Of a stretch of DNA of 64,000 bases, positions 44,816 to 52,980 are shown in pieces; the first letter of the stretch is position 1, and the number at the start of each line of letters is the position of its first letter. Made by a program: the position numbers and the translations under genes. The stretch lies in assembly GCA_009785425.1 (NCBI GenBank), contig WQWI01000003.1, positions 1 to 64,000 on the forward strand, given 5' to 3'. The stretch is from Bacteroidales bacterium. GTDB taxonomy: Bacteria > Bacteroidota > Bacteroidia > Bacteroidales > P3. A model generated the notes under the pieces. That model saw only the letters and a program-made list of their open reading frames with translations. It did no database searches and was not told the origin of the DNA.

Positions 44816-44892
44816 ATTTTGTATGTGTAGGAGGTGAAATATCCGAGTGTACTAAAAACCGATGCGTTTCCATATTTTTTAGTTCGTTGGCA

Positions 44893-44924
44893 CAAAGGTA
44901 CAAAAAATTAATAAAAAAACCAAA
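44893..44924 (-). promoter_or_regulatory. promoter of the second Sus-type operon
   Basis: On the minus strand TACCTTTG (44893-44900) and TTTG (44921-44924) are separated by 20 nt. The start of transcription is expected near 44886, about 250 nt upstream of susC. It lies back to back with the thiamine promoter at 44931-44961. Confidence 0.75.
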
Positions 44925-44930
44925 TTTTTT

Positions 44931-44961
44931 TTTGCCAGTTCAAAAAAAAATCGTATCTTTG
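44931..44961 (+). promoter_or_regulatory. promoter of the thiamine transport operon
   Basis: TTTG (44931-44934) and TATCTTTG (44954-44961) are separated by 19 nt. Transcription would begin near 44967, at the first base pairs of the TPP riboswitch. Confidence 0.8.
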
Positions 44962-44965
44962 CAGT

Positions 44966-45058
44966 AAAATTAGGGGTGCTGAAAGGCTGAGATTATACCC
45001 TCTGAACCTGTACGGATAATGCCGGCGTAGGAAAAGATATGTTTGTACTTCTAATTTT
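44966..45058 (+). ncRNA. TPP riboswitch (THI box)
   Basis: The conserved core is present: GGGGTGC, CTGAGA (44987-44992), ACCC, GAACCTG (45004-45010), CGGATAATGCCG and GCGTAGGAA. Stem P1 is AAAATTAG (44966-44973) with CTAATTTT (45051-45058). The 3' strand of P1 can instead pair with AAAAATTAG at 45073-45081, just before the ATG at 45086, giving an alternative fold at the translation start. The downstream genes (TonB receptor, PnuT, thiamine pyrophosphokinase) are the thiamine salvage set expected under TPP control. Confidence 0.95.
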
Positions 45059-45085
45059 TCGACATGGAATTAAAAAATTAGAAAT

Positions 45086-47440
45086 ATGAACATGAAATCA
45101 AAAATCAGGCTTCGACAGGCTCAGCCACCAAGCCAAAAAATCAAACATTTTTTTCTGTTGTTGTCGCTAATGCTAACAAATTGGGCATTTGCAACAGAGC
45201 TTACCAATGAGCAAATGGACGAAATCAGCCGATTGCTCGAACTGGAAAGCGTAACCATTGAAGCCATTCGTGCAGACGATCAAACGCCGGTTAGCTTTTC
45301 AAACATGAGCCAAGCCGAAATTCAACGACTGAACAATGCTGCAAACATTCCTGTTTTGTTGCAGTTGATGCCGTCGGTGGTTGCATTTACCGAAAACGGT
45401 ACTGCCATGGGCAATACATCGTTCAGAATTCGGGGTGTAGATGCATCACGAATCAATGTAACACTCAACGGACTTCCGCTCAATAATCCGGCTTCGCAAG
45501 AAGTGTTTTGGGTGAATTTGCCAAATCTTGCGGGATTTCTCAATTCTGTGCAAGTTCAGCGTGGTGTGGGCACTTCAACCACAGGTTCCGCCGCTTTTGG
45601 TGCTTCGATAAATTTAGAAACAAGCACCGTTTCTCCACAATCTTTTCTCGATGTGAACACAACGTTGGGAAGTTTCAATACGTTTGCAACAAACGTTTCG
45701 GCTAGTTCCGGACTACTCCAAAATGGCTTGTTTTTTGACGGAAATTTTTCGTTGTTGACGAGCGATGGCTATGTTCGCAACGGATTTTCGGATCATCATT
45801 CGGCATTTTTTTCCGCAGGATTAGTCAGATCAAGACATTTTTTGCGATTCAATTATTTGTACGGAAATCAAGTGACCGGCATCACGTGGAGAGGTGCAAC
45901 AGAACAGCAACTTCAGCAAGATAGACGCTTCAATCAAGACGGATTTATGTATGTTGACGACAACGGCATTCGTAGATATTTCGACAACGAAACCGACAAC
46001 TATCGGTCGCATATTTTGCAAGCGTTTTACACGTTTCGTTTGTCCGACAATCTGAGAATTAACGCAGGTTTTAACTATACACACGGTTTTGGATATTACG
46101 AAACATTTCGTGCGAACAGGCGTTTCCGTGAATTTTTGGGAACTGCAAATGACACGATTGAGGTTGAAGGTGTAGGGTTCGGGCGTTCAGATGTGATTCG
46201 CAGACAATTTATGCAAAACGATTTTTATGCCGCAAATCTGAATTTTTTATATACAGGAAATAACTTCAATCTCACGGTTGGCGGACATTACAACTTTTAC
46301 GATGGTGTTCATTTCGGACGACTGCCCTACGTTAGACTCGATAGAGAAATCTCAAATGTTCAAAGCTGGTACACAGGTCTAAATCACGATTGGTACAGAA
46401 ATTATATTCAGCAATCCGAAGCGAGTGCTTTTGTGAAAATCAACTACACGTTTTTCGACAGACTCAACGCTTTTGTGGATTTGCAATACCGTTTTTTAAC
46501 CCTTGATATGCACGGAACATATCACGAACAAACTCATCGAAACATCCATAACACATTGGAGTTTTCAGAAACATTTTCGTTTTTTAATCCAAAATTTGGA
46601 CTGTCGTTTCAGCCCAACAGATACCAACGTATTTTTGCTTCTGTTGCACAATCCTCACGCACACCAACACGTGCCGATTTTAGAAATGCGTTTGTGATGT
46701 ATTCCGAGTGGGGCGGGGAAATGGCAACGATGCGACCCGAACGTTTGACCAATGTTGAAATTGGTTATCAAATCAATAGAGATCGTTGGGCGTTTGGTAG
46801 CAACATTTATTTTATGAATTATCGTGACCAATTGATGCCCAACGGCAGAACGAGCGAATCCGGCTCTGCGTTGATGGATAATGTGGATAGAAGTTATCGC
46901 TTAGGCTTAGAGTTGACGGGCGGTTTTAGGTTTAATGATATGTTTAGATTGGACGGGAATTTAACGCTCAGCCAAAACCGAATTCAAGAGTATACGGTTA
47001 TTCGTCATACGTTTGATAATTCTACAAATTGGGGTAATCTTGAATTTGACACGGTTACTTATCGCAATGTGGATTTGGCGTATTCGCCAAACGTTATCGG
47101 TGCAGGAATTTTAACGTTTACACCGATTGAAAATCTCAGTATTATGCTCACCGGAAAATATGTCGGGAGACAATACTTTGATAATTTTTCAACCCGAGAA
47201 AATCGCTTGCCGGCTTATTTTGTCAGCAATTTGAGCGTTCGTTTTGAATCGCCGTTTGAAAGTAGACGAGGTGGAATGTTCTACGTGCAAGCGTTTGTCA
47301 ATAATTTGTTCAACCGAGATTATATCAGCAATGCGTACAGTTGGTCTAACTTTTTCAGAGATGAACCAACGTTTACCGAACGCCGATTTTTTGTGCAAGC
47401 ACCGATACATCTTTCTGTGAAATTTGGGGTACGGTTTTGA
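45086..47440 (+). CDS. TonB-dependent outer-membrane receptor for thiamine
   Basis: A 784-residue TonB-dependent receptor directly behind the TPP riboswitch, which is the main reason for assigning thiamine or its phosphates as substrate. The plug (about 65-185) shows VPVLLQLMPSVVAF, SFRIRGVDASRINVTLNGLPL and VQRGVGTSTTGSAAFGASI. The barrel ends with a terminal Phe (VKFGVRF). The N-terminus is odd: RLRQAQPPSQ precedes the hydrophobic signal core (about 19-36), and the DNA there is a copy of an interspersed repeat (45105-45132). It lacks the carboxypeptidase-like domain of SusC proteins and no SusD partner is adjacent. Confidence 0.9.
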   Translation: MNMKSKIRLRQAQPPSQKIKHFFLLLSLMLTNWAFATELTNEQMDEISRLLELESVTIEAIRADDQTPVSFSNMSQAEIQRLNNAANIPVLLQLMPSVVAFTENGTAMGNTSFRIRGVDASRINVTLNGLPLNNPASQEVFWVNLPNLAGFLNSVQVQRGVGTSTTGSAAFGASINLETSTVSPQSFLDVNTTLGSFNTFATNVSASSGLLQNGLFFDGNFSLLTSDGYVRNGFSDHHSAFFSAGLVRSRHFLRFNYLYGNQVTGITWRGATEQQLQQDRRFNQDGFMYVDDNGIRRYFDNETDNYRSHILQAFYTFRLSDNLRINAGFNYTHGFGYYETFRANRRFREFLGTANDTIEVEGVGFGRSDVIRRQFMQNDFYAANLNFLYTGNNFNLTVGGHYNFYDGVHFGRLPYVRLDREISNVQSWYTGLNHDWYRNYIQQSEASAFVKINYTFFDRLNAFVDLQYRFLTLDMHGTYHEQTHRNIHNTLEFSETFSFFNPKFGLSFQPNRYQRIFASVAQSSRTPTRADFRNAFVMYSEWGGEMATMRPERLTNVEIGYQINRDRWAFGSNIYFMNYRDQLMPNGRTSESGSALMDNVDRSYRLGLELTGGFRFNDMFRLDGNLTLSQNRIQEYTVIRHTFDNSTNWGNLEFDTVTYRNVDLAYSPNVIGAGILTFTPIENLSIMLTGKYVGRQYFDNFSTRENRLPAYFVSNLSVRFESPFESRRGGMFYVQAFVNNLFNRDYISNAYSWSNFFRDEPTFTERRFFVQAPIHLSVKFGVRF
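45105..45132. repeat. repeat-like sequence inside the signal-peptide coding region
   Basis: AGGCTTCGACAGGCTCAGCC contains the inverted pair GGCT...AGCC and looks like an intergenic repeat element rather than signal-peptide coding DNA. It is read in frame as RLRQAQPP ahead of the hydrophobic core. Confidence 0.4.
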
Positions 47441-47605
47441 GCAGGCAGATTCCTCCCTCGCTTTGCTCGGTCGGAATGACGACGCATAGCAAGGAGAGGG
47501 AGTATGTGGAGCGGCGGCATAGCCGCCGCTCCACATACTCACCCCCCCAGTCAAAGTAGCCCGTCATTCCGAGCGGAACGCAGTGTAGCGAGGAATCTGC
47601 TGGCA
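47441..47605. repeat. nested palindromic element A (REP/MITE-like)
   Basis: An outer inverted repeat (GCAGATTCCTC at 47445-47455 and GAGGAATCTGC at 47590-47600, with TCGGAATGACG/CGTCATTCCGA inside it) encloses a perfect 18-bp hairpin at 47501-47539 with a 3-nt loop (ata). It occupies most of the 193-nt gap between the receptor and pnuT. Confidence 0.85.
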
Positions 47606-47633
47606 TCTTGACCTTAAACTAAACTTATAAACT

Positions 47634-48236
47634 ATGACAGACTTCTTACTAAAAAACTGGATCGAAATTTTCGCCGTCATCACGGGATTACTTTACGTAT
47701 ATCTACAAATCAAGCAAAACAAAACCATGTGGATTGTTGGGTTTATCAGTTCTGCGATGTTCGTGTATGTGTTTTTCAATTCGCAGATTTATGCTCAATC
47801 AATAATATATGCGTACTACGTTGTGATTAGTGTTTATGGATTTTGGAAATGGCACACGGCAAACGGTGCACGGCGAACGGCACGGAGTCGAAGCCACCAC
47901 CTTTCGCCCTTCGCCCTTCGCCTTTTACCCTTAATCCGTGTGGTTGCTATCAGTATAATACTGTCTGCAATCATCGGCTACATCTTAACCAACTTCACAG
48001 ATTCTACAATTCCCGTCTTCGACGGATTAGTCGCAGGTTTCAGCATCGTTGCCACGTGGATGGTCACACAAAAAATCATCCAACACTGGTATTTTTGGAT
48101 CGGAATTAATTTATTTTGCGTACCTTTGTACTTCTCGCAAGAGCTTTATTTCACCGCATTCATGTTCTTGGTTTACTTCATCATGTCAATTATAGGTTTG
48201 AAAGAATGGAAAAAAATGACGACAAAACAGCCGTAA
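47634..48236 (+). CDS. pnuT: PnuT thiamine transporter (PnuC family)
   Basis: A 200-residue inner-membrane protein of the PnuC/SWEET-like fold with seven or so helices. Visible family features are NWIEIFAVITGLLYVYLQIKQN at the N-terminus, a YGFWKWH segment (about 68-74) and a late YFWIGINLFCVPLYF helix. In Bacteroidetes this gene sits between a TPP-regulated receptor and thiamine pyrophosphokinase and imports thiamine by facilitated diffusion, trapped by phosphorylation. Residues about 76-98 (TANGARRTARSRSHHLSPFA) are basic and low-complexity. The DNA there (47855-47932) is built of ACGGC.AACGG and TTCGCCC units, so a repeat seems to have been inserted in frame in a loop. Confidence 0.88.
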   Translation: MTDFLLKNWIEIFAVITGLLYVYLQIKQNKTMWIVGFISSAMFVYVFFNSQIYAQSIIYAYYVVISVYGFWKWHTANGARRTARSRSHHLSPFALRLLPLIRVVAISIILSAIIGYILTNFTDSTIPVFDGLVAGFSIVATWMVTQKIIQHWYFWIGINLFCVPLYFSQELYFTAFMFLVYFIMSIIGLKEWKKMTTKQP

Positions 48237-48856
48237 TCCTCGCTAACGGCGAATTTCCGAAAAATCCTGTTTTATTGGAAATGTTGCTTCGTGCAAAAAT
48301 GATTGTTTGTTGCGATGGTGCCGTGCAAAAATTGTTGGAGTTCGGCATAATCCCGAATTTTATTGTCGGCGATATGGATAGTATTTCGGAAGAAAACAAA
48401 ATCAAATTTGCAGATATTTTAGTTCCTGTCCGAGATACAGATACTAACGACTTGACCAAAGCCGTAAAATTTTGTGTCAAAAAAGGATTTGAAAACGTGA
48501 AAATACTTGGTGCAACAGGTGGTAGAGAAGATCACACATTGGGAAATATTTCGCTTTTGTGCAACTATATTGACGTTCTCACCTCCGTGAAAATGTTTAC
48601 AGATTATGGTGTTTTTACACCGATTTCGCAAACAACAACGTTTGAAAGTTTCGAAAATCAAGTTGTTTCCATTTTTTCAATAACGCCTGAAACACTTATC
48701 ACAACCGATAATTTGGCTTATTCTGTCGAAAACCACAGCTTTCGTTCGTGGTGGGAGGGCACTTTGAATCGCTCGCTTGGCAAACAATTTACGATTGTGC
48801 TTGACTGTGGAAAAGTCATTGTCTTTCAAGAATACCGAAAAGAAAATAGCAAGTAG
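48206..48856 (+). CDS. thiN: thiamine pyrophosphokinase
   Basis: Converts thiamine to TPP with ATP in the cytosol. The start is set at ATG 48206 (MEKNDDKTAVILANG), overlapping pnuT by 31 nt; the frame is open from 48116 but the extra residues are unlike the family. Motifs: VCCDGAVQKLL (about 32-42), FIVGDMDSI (about 52-60), DTNDLTKA (about 80-87) and GATGGREDHTLGN (about 105-117). Length 216 residues. Coupled to pnuT, it would trap imported thiamine as TPP, the ligand of the riboswitch upstream. Confidence 0.93.
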   Translation: MEKNDDKTAVILANGEFPKNPVLLEMLLRAKMIVCCDGAVQKLLEFGIIPNFIVGDMDSISEENKIKFADILVPVRDTDTNDLTKAVKFCVKKGFENVKILGATGGREDHTLGNISLLCNYIDVLTSVKMFTDYGVFTPISQTTTFESFENQVVSIFSITPETLITTDNLAYSVENHSFRSWWEGTLNRSLGKQFTIVLDCGKVIVFQEYRKENSK

Positions 48857-48990
48857 ATGTCTCGCTTGGCTCGACATGACAAGAGCCAATTGGTGGAAAG
48901 AGAGGGAAAATGGTGCGGCGAAGCCGCACCATTTTCCCTCTCCCATTTTCTCTGTAGTGCTTGTCATTCCGAGCAAGGCGAGGAATCTCC
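48857..48990. repeat. nested palindromic element B (REP/MITE-like)
   Basis: A perfect 18-bp hairpin (48902-48940; loop gaa) is enclosed by an imperfect outer inverted repeat, TCGCTTGGCTCGACATGACAAG at the left and CTTGTCATTCCGAGCAAGGCGA at the right. The layout matches element A at 47441-47605, but the hairpin core sequence differs apart from the GCGGC-nnn-GCCGC tip. Confidence 0.82.
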
Positions 48991-49010
48991 CGGCTATTGC
49001 TCACAGAGTT

Positions 49011-49042
49011 TTTGTATTTGTCATTTTTTTTTCGTATCTTTG
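49011..49042 (+). promoter_or_regulatory. promoter of the rnf operon
   Basis: TTTG (49011-49014) and TATCTTTG (49035-49042) are separated by 20 nt. Transcription near 49049 leaves a 32-nt leader and supports the rnfB start at 49081. Confidence 0.82.
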
Positions 49043-49080
49043 CAACTTATTTTCCATACCCTTTGCAAAAAAATGTGTTT

Positions 49081-49935
49081 ATGAATGCAATTTTATTGTC
49101 TGTTATAATTTTTGTGTCGCTTGGTGCTTTTGCGGCGACAATCCTATATATCATAGGAAAGAAATTTTATGTTGAAGAAAATCCGCTTATAGGCGTAGTC
49201 AGCGATTTATTGCCTGGTGCAAACTGCGGTGGTTGCGGAGTTCCGGGCTGCAGAGCTTTTGCCGAAGTAATTGTAAAGCAAGGAAGTATGGCAGGACTGA
49301 ATTGTCCTCCGGGAGGTGCAGATACTGTGCAAAATATTGCAAAGGCTTTGGGCGTTGAGGCGGTTGTTGAAGATCCGAAAATTGCTGTGGTTTGTTGCTC
49401 GGGAAGCAGAGCAAATTCACCGAAAAAGGCAGATTACCAAGGGCTTCAGTATTGTGGTTTTGCACATTCACTTTATACGGGCGAGGGAGGCTGTCCGAAT
49501 GGTTGTTTAAGTTTGGGAAGTTGTGTGAAAGCGTGTCAGTTTGATGCGATGTATATGGATGAAGAAACGGGATTGCCTGTGATTATTGAGGAGAAATGTG
49601 TAGGGTGTGATGCTTGTGTGAAAGCCTGTCCACGTCAGATAATTGAATTGCGATTGAAAGGTAAAAAAAGCCGTCGTATTTTTGTGTCATGTGTGAATAA
49701 ACAAAAAGGTGCTTTGGCGAAAAAATCTTGTTCGGTAGCGTGTATCGGTTGTTCAAAGTGTCAGAAAATATGCACATTTGATGCAGTTACAATGCAAAAT
49801 AATTTAGCGTATATTGACTATGAAAAATGCAAGTTGTGCCGTAAGTGTGTTCCCGAATGTCCGACAAATGCTATTCATGAATTGAATTTTCCGCCAAGGA
49901 AAGTTGTTGAGAAAACAGAAACCGTAGAAAATTAA
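49081..49935 (+). CDS. rnfB: Rnf complex subunit B, polyferredoxin
   Basis: RnfB is the ferredoxin-accepting iron-sulfur subunit of the ion-pumping Rnf complex. The start is ATG 49081 (MNAILLSVIIF), as the promoter lies inside the longer open frame that reaches 48961. An N-terminal membrane helix (about 3-25) precedes the four-cysteine NCGGCGVPGCRAF motif (about 49-59), and the C-terminal part holds several CxxCxxC ferredoxin motifs (CVGCDACVKACP, CIGCSKCQKIC, CKLCRKCVPECP). Length 285 residues. First gene of rnfBCDGEA. Confidence 0.96.
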   Translation: MNAILLSVIIFVSLGAFAATILYIIGKKFYVEENPLIGVVSDLLPGANCGGCGVPGCRAFAEVIVKQGSMAGLNCPPGGADTVQNIAKALGVEAVVEDPKIAVVCCSGSRANSPKKADYQGLQYCGFAHSLYTGEGGCPNGCLSLGSCVKACQFDAMYMDEETGLPVIIEEKCVGCDACVKACPRQIIELRLKGKKSRRIFVSCVNKQKGALAKKSCSVACIGCSKCQKICTFDAVTMQNNLAYIDYEKCKLCRKCVPECPTNAIHELNFPPRKVVEKTETVEN

Positions 49936-49941
49936 AAAACT

Positions 49942-51264
49942 ATGAAAACCTTCAAAATCGGCGGCGTACACCCCCCTGAACATAAACTTAAAACAGAAGA
50001 TCCGTCCATCACTTTAGATTTGCCAAAACAAGGTACTGTATTTGTTAATCAGCATTTGGGGGCTCCTTCACAACCTATCGTTGCTAAGGGTGACAAAGTG
50101 AAAGTGGGACAGCTTTTGACGAAAAACGAAAGTTTTATCGGTGCAAATGTGCATAGCCCGTTTTCGGGAACTGTAAATAAAATTGATTTGGTTTATGATG
50201 CAAGCGGTTATCGCAAAGAGGCAATCATAATTGATGTGGAAGGTGACGAGTGGCTCGAAAATATTGATCGTTCGGAGGATGTAAAACGTGAAATCACGTT
50301 AAATAAAGAGGAAATCATCGCCAAAATTAAAGAAATGGGCGTTGTTGGCTTGGGTGGAGCATGTTTTCCAACACAAGTCAAACTAATGGTTCCCGAAGGA
50401 AAGACGGCAGAATGTCTTGTCATCAACGGTGTAGAATGCGAGCCGTATTTGACCGACGACTATCGTTTGATGATGGAAAAAGGGGAGGAAATATTGATTG
50501 GAGTTTCCATTTTACAAAAAGCACTTGGCGTAAAAAAAGCCTATATCGGTATCGAAAATAACAAGCCAAAAGCTATTGAACACCTTACAAAATTAGCAGA
50601 AACTTTCGAGGGTATCGAAGTTGTTCAGCTAAAGGTGATGTATCCGCAAGGTGCTGAAAAACAGTTGATTTATTCTATTCTTAAAAAAGAGGTTCCTTCC
50701 GGAAAACTTCCGATTGATATCGGTTGTGTTGTGAGCAATGTAGCAACAAGTTTTGCAGCGTACGAAGCTGTTCAGAAAAATAAACCGCTTATCGAACGAT
50801 TGGTTACGGTTACGGGGCTTCACGTTGAGAAAGTCTCGAATTTCAAAGTACGTATCGGCACGCCGATTTCGATGCTTTTGGAAGCAGCAGGTGGTGTTCC
50901 CGAAAATACAGGTAAAGTTATCAGTGGTGGTCCGATGATGGGGAAAGCGTTGCTTTCACTTGACACAGCGGTTGCCAAAGGAACGTCTGCCTTATTGTTG
51001 ATGGACGAAAAAGATTCACACCGTGGTGAACCGGTAAATTGCATTCGGTGTGCAAAATGTGTAGAGGCTTGTCCGATGGGCTTAGAACCTTACCTCTTGT
51101 CGGCTTTAGCAGAAAATGAAAATTTTGAGCGTTTATTGGATGAAAATGTGTTGGATTGTATCGAATGTGGTTGTTGTTTATATAGCTGTCCGTCGTATCG
51201 TCCTCTGTTGGATTGTTTGAGGGTTGGGAAACAAAAAGCACGAGTATTGCAAAGTAAAAACTAA
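49942..51264 (+). CDS. rnfC: Rnf complex subunit C
   Basis: RnfC carries the NAD-binding flavin site facing the cytosol. The 440-residue protein begins with the TFKIGGVHPPEHK segment, has GVVGLGGACFPTQVK (about 132-146) and INGVECEPYLTDDYRLM (about 160-176) as the NAD/FMN region, and two 4Fe-4S sites CIRCAKCVEACP and CIECGCCLYSCP near the C-terminus. It follows rnfB by 6 nt. Confidence 0.97.
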   Translation: MKTFKIGGVHPPEHKLKTEDPSITLDLPKQGTVFVNQHLGAPSQPIVAKGDKVKVGQLLTKNESFIGANVHSPFSGTVNKIDLVYDASGYRKEAIIIDVEGDEWLENIDRSEDVKREITLNKEEIIAKIKEMGVVGLGGACFPTQVKLMVPEGKTAECLVINGVECEPYLTDDYRLMMEKGEEILIGVSILQKALGVKKAYIGIENNKPKAIEHLTKLAETFEGIEVVQLKVMYPQGAEKQLIYSILKKEVPSGKLPIDIGCVVSNVATSFAAYEAVQKNKPLIERLVTVTGLHVEKVSNFKVRIGTPISMLLEAAGGVPENTGKVISGGPMMGKALLSLDTAVAKGTSALLLMDEKDSHRGEPVNCIRCAKCVEACPMGLEPYLLSALAENENFERLLDENVLDCIECGCCLYSCPSYRPLLDCLRVGKQKARVLQSKN

Positions 51265-51270
51265 AATAGC

Positions 51271-51300
51271 AAGGGGATTCCCGCCTTTGCGGGAATGACA
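51271..51300. repeat. single REP palindrome between rnfC and rnfD
   Basis: GGGGATTCCCGCC-ttt-GCGGGAATGAC forms a hairpin of the same family as the REPINs in nqr and after rnfD. Confidence 0.75.
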
Positions 51301-51317
51301 ATACAAAAATCAAAAAT

Positions 51318-52325
51318 ATGAACAACAGACTAATAATCTCCGGAGCACCGCATGTGCATAGTCCCGAAAATGTCAATAAAATAATGTGGGGTGTGGTCGT
51401 TGCACTCCTTCCTGCTGCGTTTGTTGCCGTTTATTTTTTCGGATTCGACGCTTTAGTCACGATTTCTGTTGCGGTGGCATCGTGCTTGTTTTTCGAGTGG
51501 GCTATTCAAAAATACATGCTCAAAATAACGCCTACTGTAACCGACGGTTCTGCTGTAATTACAGGGCTTTTATTGGCTTTCAACCTGCCGAGTAACCTGC
51601 CAATTTGGATGACCGTTTTGGGTTCGTTGGTAGCAATCGGTGTGGCAAAAATGGCATTTGGCGGATTGGGCAAAAATCCGTTCAACCCGGCTTTGGTGGC
51701 ACGCTGTTTTTTGTTGATTTCGTTTCCGGTGGCAATGACTTCTTGGCCCAAAATTATTCGTCCGCTATTCGGAGAAGGTCTTGTAGCCAGTCCGGATGCT
51801 TTGACCGGTGCGACACCACTTGGGTATCTTGTAGACGGTATTGGTCAAAATGTTCCGGTGAGTACATTGATGCAATCGGACGTTGTACCCTCGTATTTTG
51901 GAATGTTTTTAGGTGCACACGGCGGCTCGCTCGGCGAAATTTCGGCAATAGCCATTCTTTTGGGCGGACTTTATATGTTGTGGAGACGCATCATCACGTG
52001 GCAGATTCCGGTAGCTTTTATCGGAAGTGCGTTCGTGTTTGCATTTATTCTTAACGTAGTGAATCCCGAAATATACATCAGTCCTTTGGCACATATTCTT
52101 ACAGGAGGTTTGATGCTCGGTGCGATATTTATGGCAACGGATATGGTGACTTCGCCTATGTCGCCGAAAGGTCAGCTGCTATTCGGTTTAGGTTGCGGTG
52201 TGCTAACGATTATCATTCGTGTTTGGGGTGCATTCCCCGAAGGCGTATCGTTTGCGATTTTGATTATGAATGCGTTTGTTCCATTGATAGACAAAGCTTT
52301 TAAACCAAGAGTGTTCGGAAAATAA
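51318..52325 (+). CDS. rnfD: Rnf complex subunit D, FMN-bearing
   Basis: Integral membrane subunit homologous to NqrB, with about ten helices and covalent FMN on Thr166 in the intact motif DALTGATPL. MAFGGLGKNPFNPALVARCF precedes it, and MATDMVTSPMSPKG is the post-flavin signature. Length 335. Na+ or H+ translocation passes through this subunit; the ion cannot be decided here. Confidence 0.97.
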   Translation: MNNRLIISGAPHVHSPENVNKIMWGVVVALLPAAFVAVYFFGFDALVTISVAVASCLFFEWAIQKYMLKITPTVTDGSAVITGLLLAFNLPSNLPIWMTVLGSLVAIGVAKMAFGGLGKNPFNPALVARCFLLISFPVAMTSWPKIIRPLFGEGLVASPDALTGATPLGYLVDGIGQNVPVSTLMQSDVVPSYFGMFLGAHGGSLGEISAIAILLGGLYMLWRRIITWQIPVAFIGSAFVFAFILNVVNPEIYISPLAHILTGGLMLGAIFMATDMVTSPMSPKGQLLFGLGCGVLTIIIRVWGAFPEGVSFAILIMNAFVPLIDKAFKPRVFGK

Positions 52326-52334
52326 AGTCACGGT

Positions 52335-52398
52335 GTCATTCCGCCGTAGGGCGGAATCCCCCAGCATTAAGGGGATTCCCGCGAAAGCGGGAATGACG
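52335..52398. repeat. REPIN-like inverted REP pair between rnfD and rnfG
   Basis: GTCATTCCGCCGTAGGGCGG (52335-52354, followed by AATCCCCC) faces GGGGATTCCCGCGAAAGCGG (52371-52390, followed by GAATGACG). It occupies nearly the whole 87-nt gap between the genes. Confidence 0.88.
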
Positions 52399-52412
52399 AC
52401 AAAAAAATAGTT

Positions 52413-52976
52413 ATGAAAAAGAAACCTTCAACCTTAAAAAATATGCTCCTCGCCCTAACGCTGATAGCCGGTGCTGCAGCATTGAGCGTAGGACTTGTAG
52501 TTGCCGTTACGGAAGAGCCCATAGCATTGGCTCGACAGGCCAGATTAGAGGCTGCAATTCGAACCGTTTTGCCGGAGTTTGATCACCTTGAGGAACCCAA
52601 AACCCAAGAAGTTGCCGGCGGAGAGCTCGTGTTTTACAGAGCATATTACAACGATGAGTATGTTGGAACTGCTATTGCAACTTTTTCAACGACAGGCTTT
52701 AAGGGCTTAATCCAATTGATGGTTGGTCTACTTCCCGACGGAACTATCCACAATATAGATGTTATCAGACATCGCGAAACTCCCGGACTCGGTGATAGAA
52801 TCGAACTTCGGTTTCCTTGGCCCCGACAATTTCAGGGTATGCATCCGAATAATGTAAATTTACGTGTCAGACAAGATGGGGGAGATATAGATGCAATTAC
52901 TGCAGCCACGATTACCGCAAGGGCTTATCTCGAAGCCGTTAGACTTGCTTTTGACAATTTCACAATCGAAAATTAA
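52413..52976 (+). CDS. rnfG: Rnf complex subunit G, FMN-bearing
   Basis: RnfG is the NqrC homologue: one N-terminal helix (about 8-30) and a periplasmic FMN domain. The acceptor motif reads DAITAAT (160-166), so Thr166 would carry FMN; the usual glycine is alanine. The RHRETPGLGDR segment (about 113-123) is typical of the family. Length 187. The stop is 4 nt upstream of the rnfE ATG. Confidence 0.95.
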   Translation: MKKKPSTLKNMLLALTLIAGAAALSVGLVVAVTEEPIALARQARLEAAIRTVLPEFDHLEEPKTQEVAGGELVFYRAYYNDEYVGTAIATFSTTGFKGLIQLMVGLLPDGTIHNIDVIRHRETPGLGDRIELRFPWPRQFQGMHPNNVNLRVRQDGGDIDAITAATITARAYLEAVRLAFDNFTIEN

Positions 52977-52980
52977 AACT

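Noticed and set aside
47855-47932. Frameshift or pseudogene in pnuT
   Set aside because: The frame continues through conserved helices to the C-terminus and couples to the kinase gene, so the gene is probably functional.
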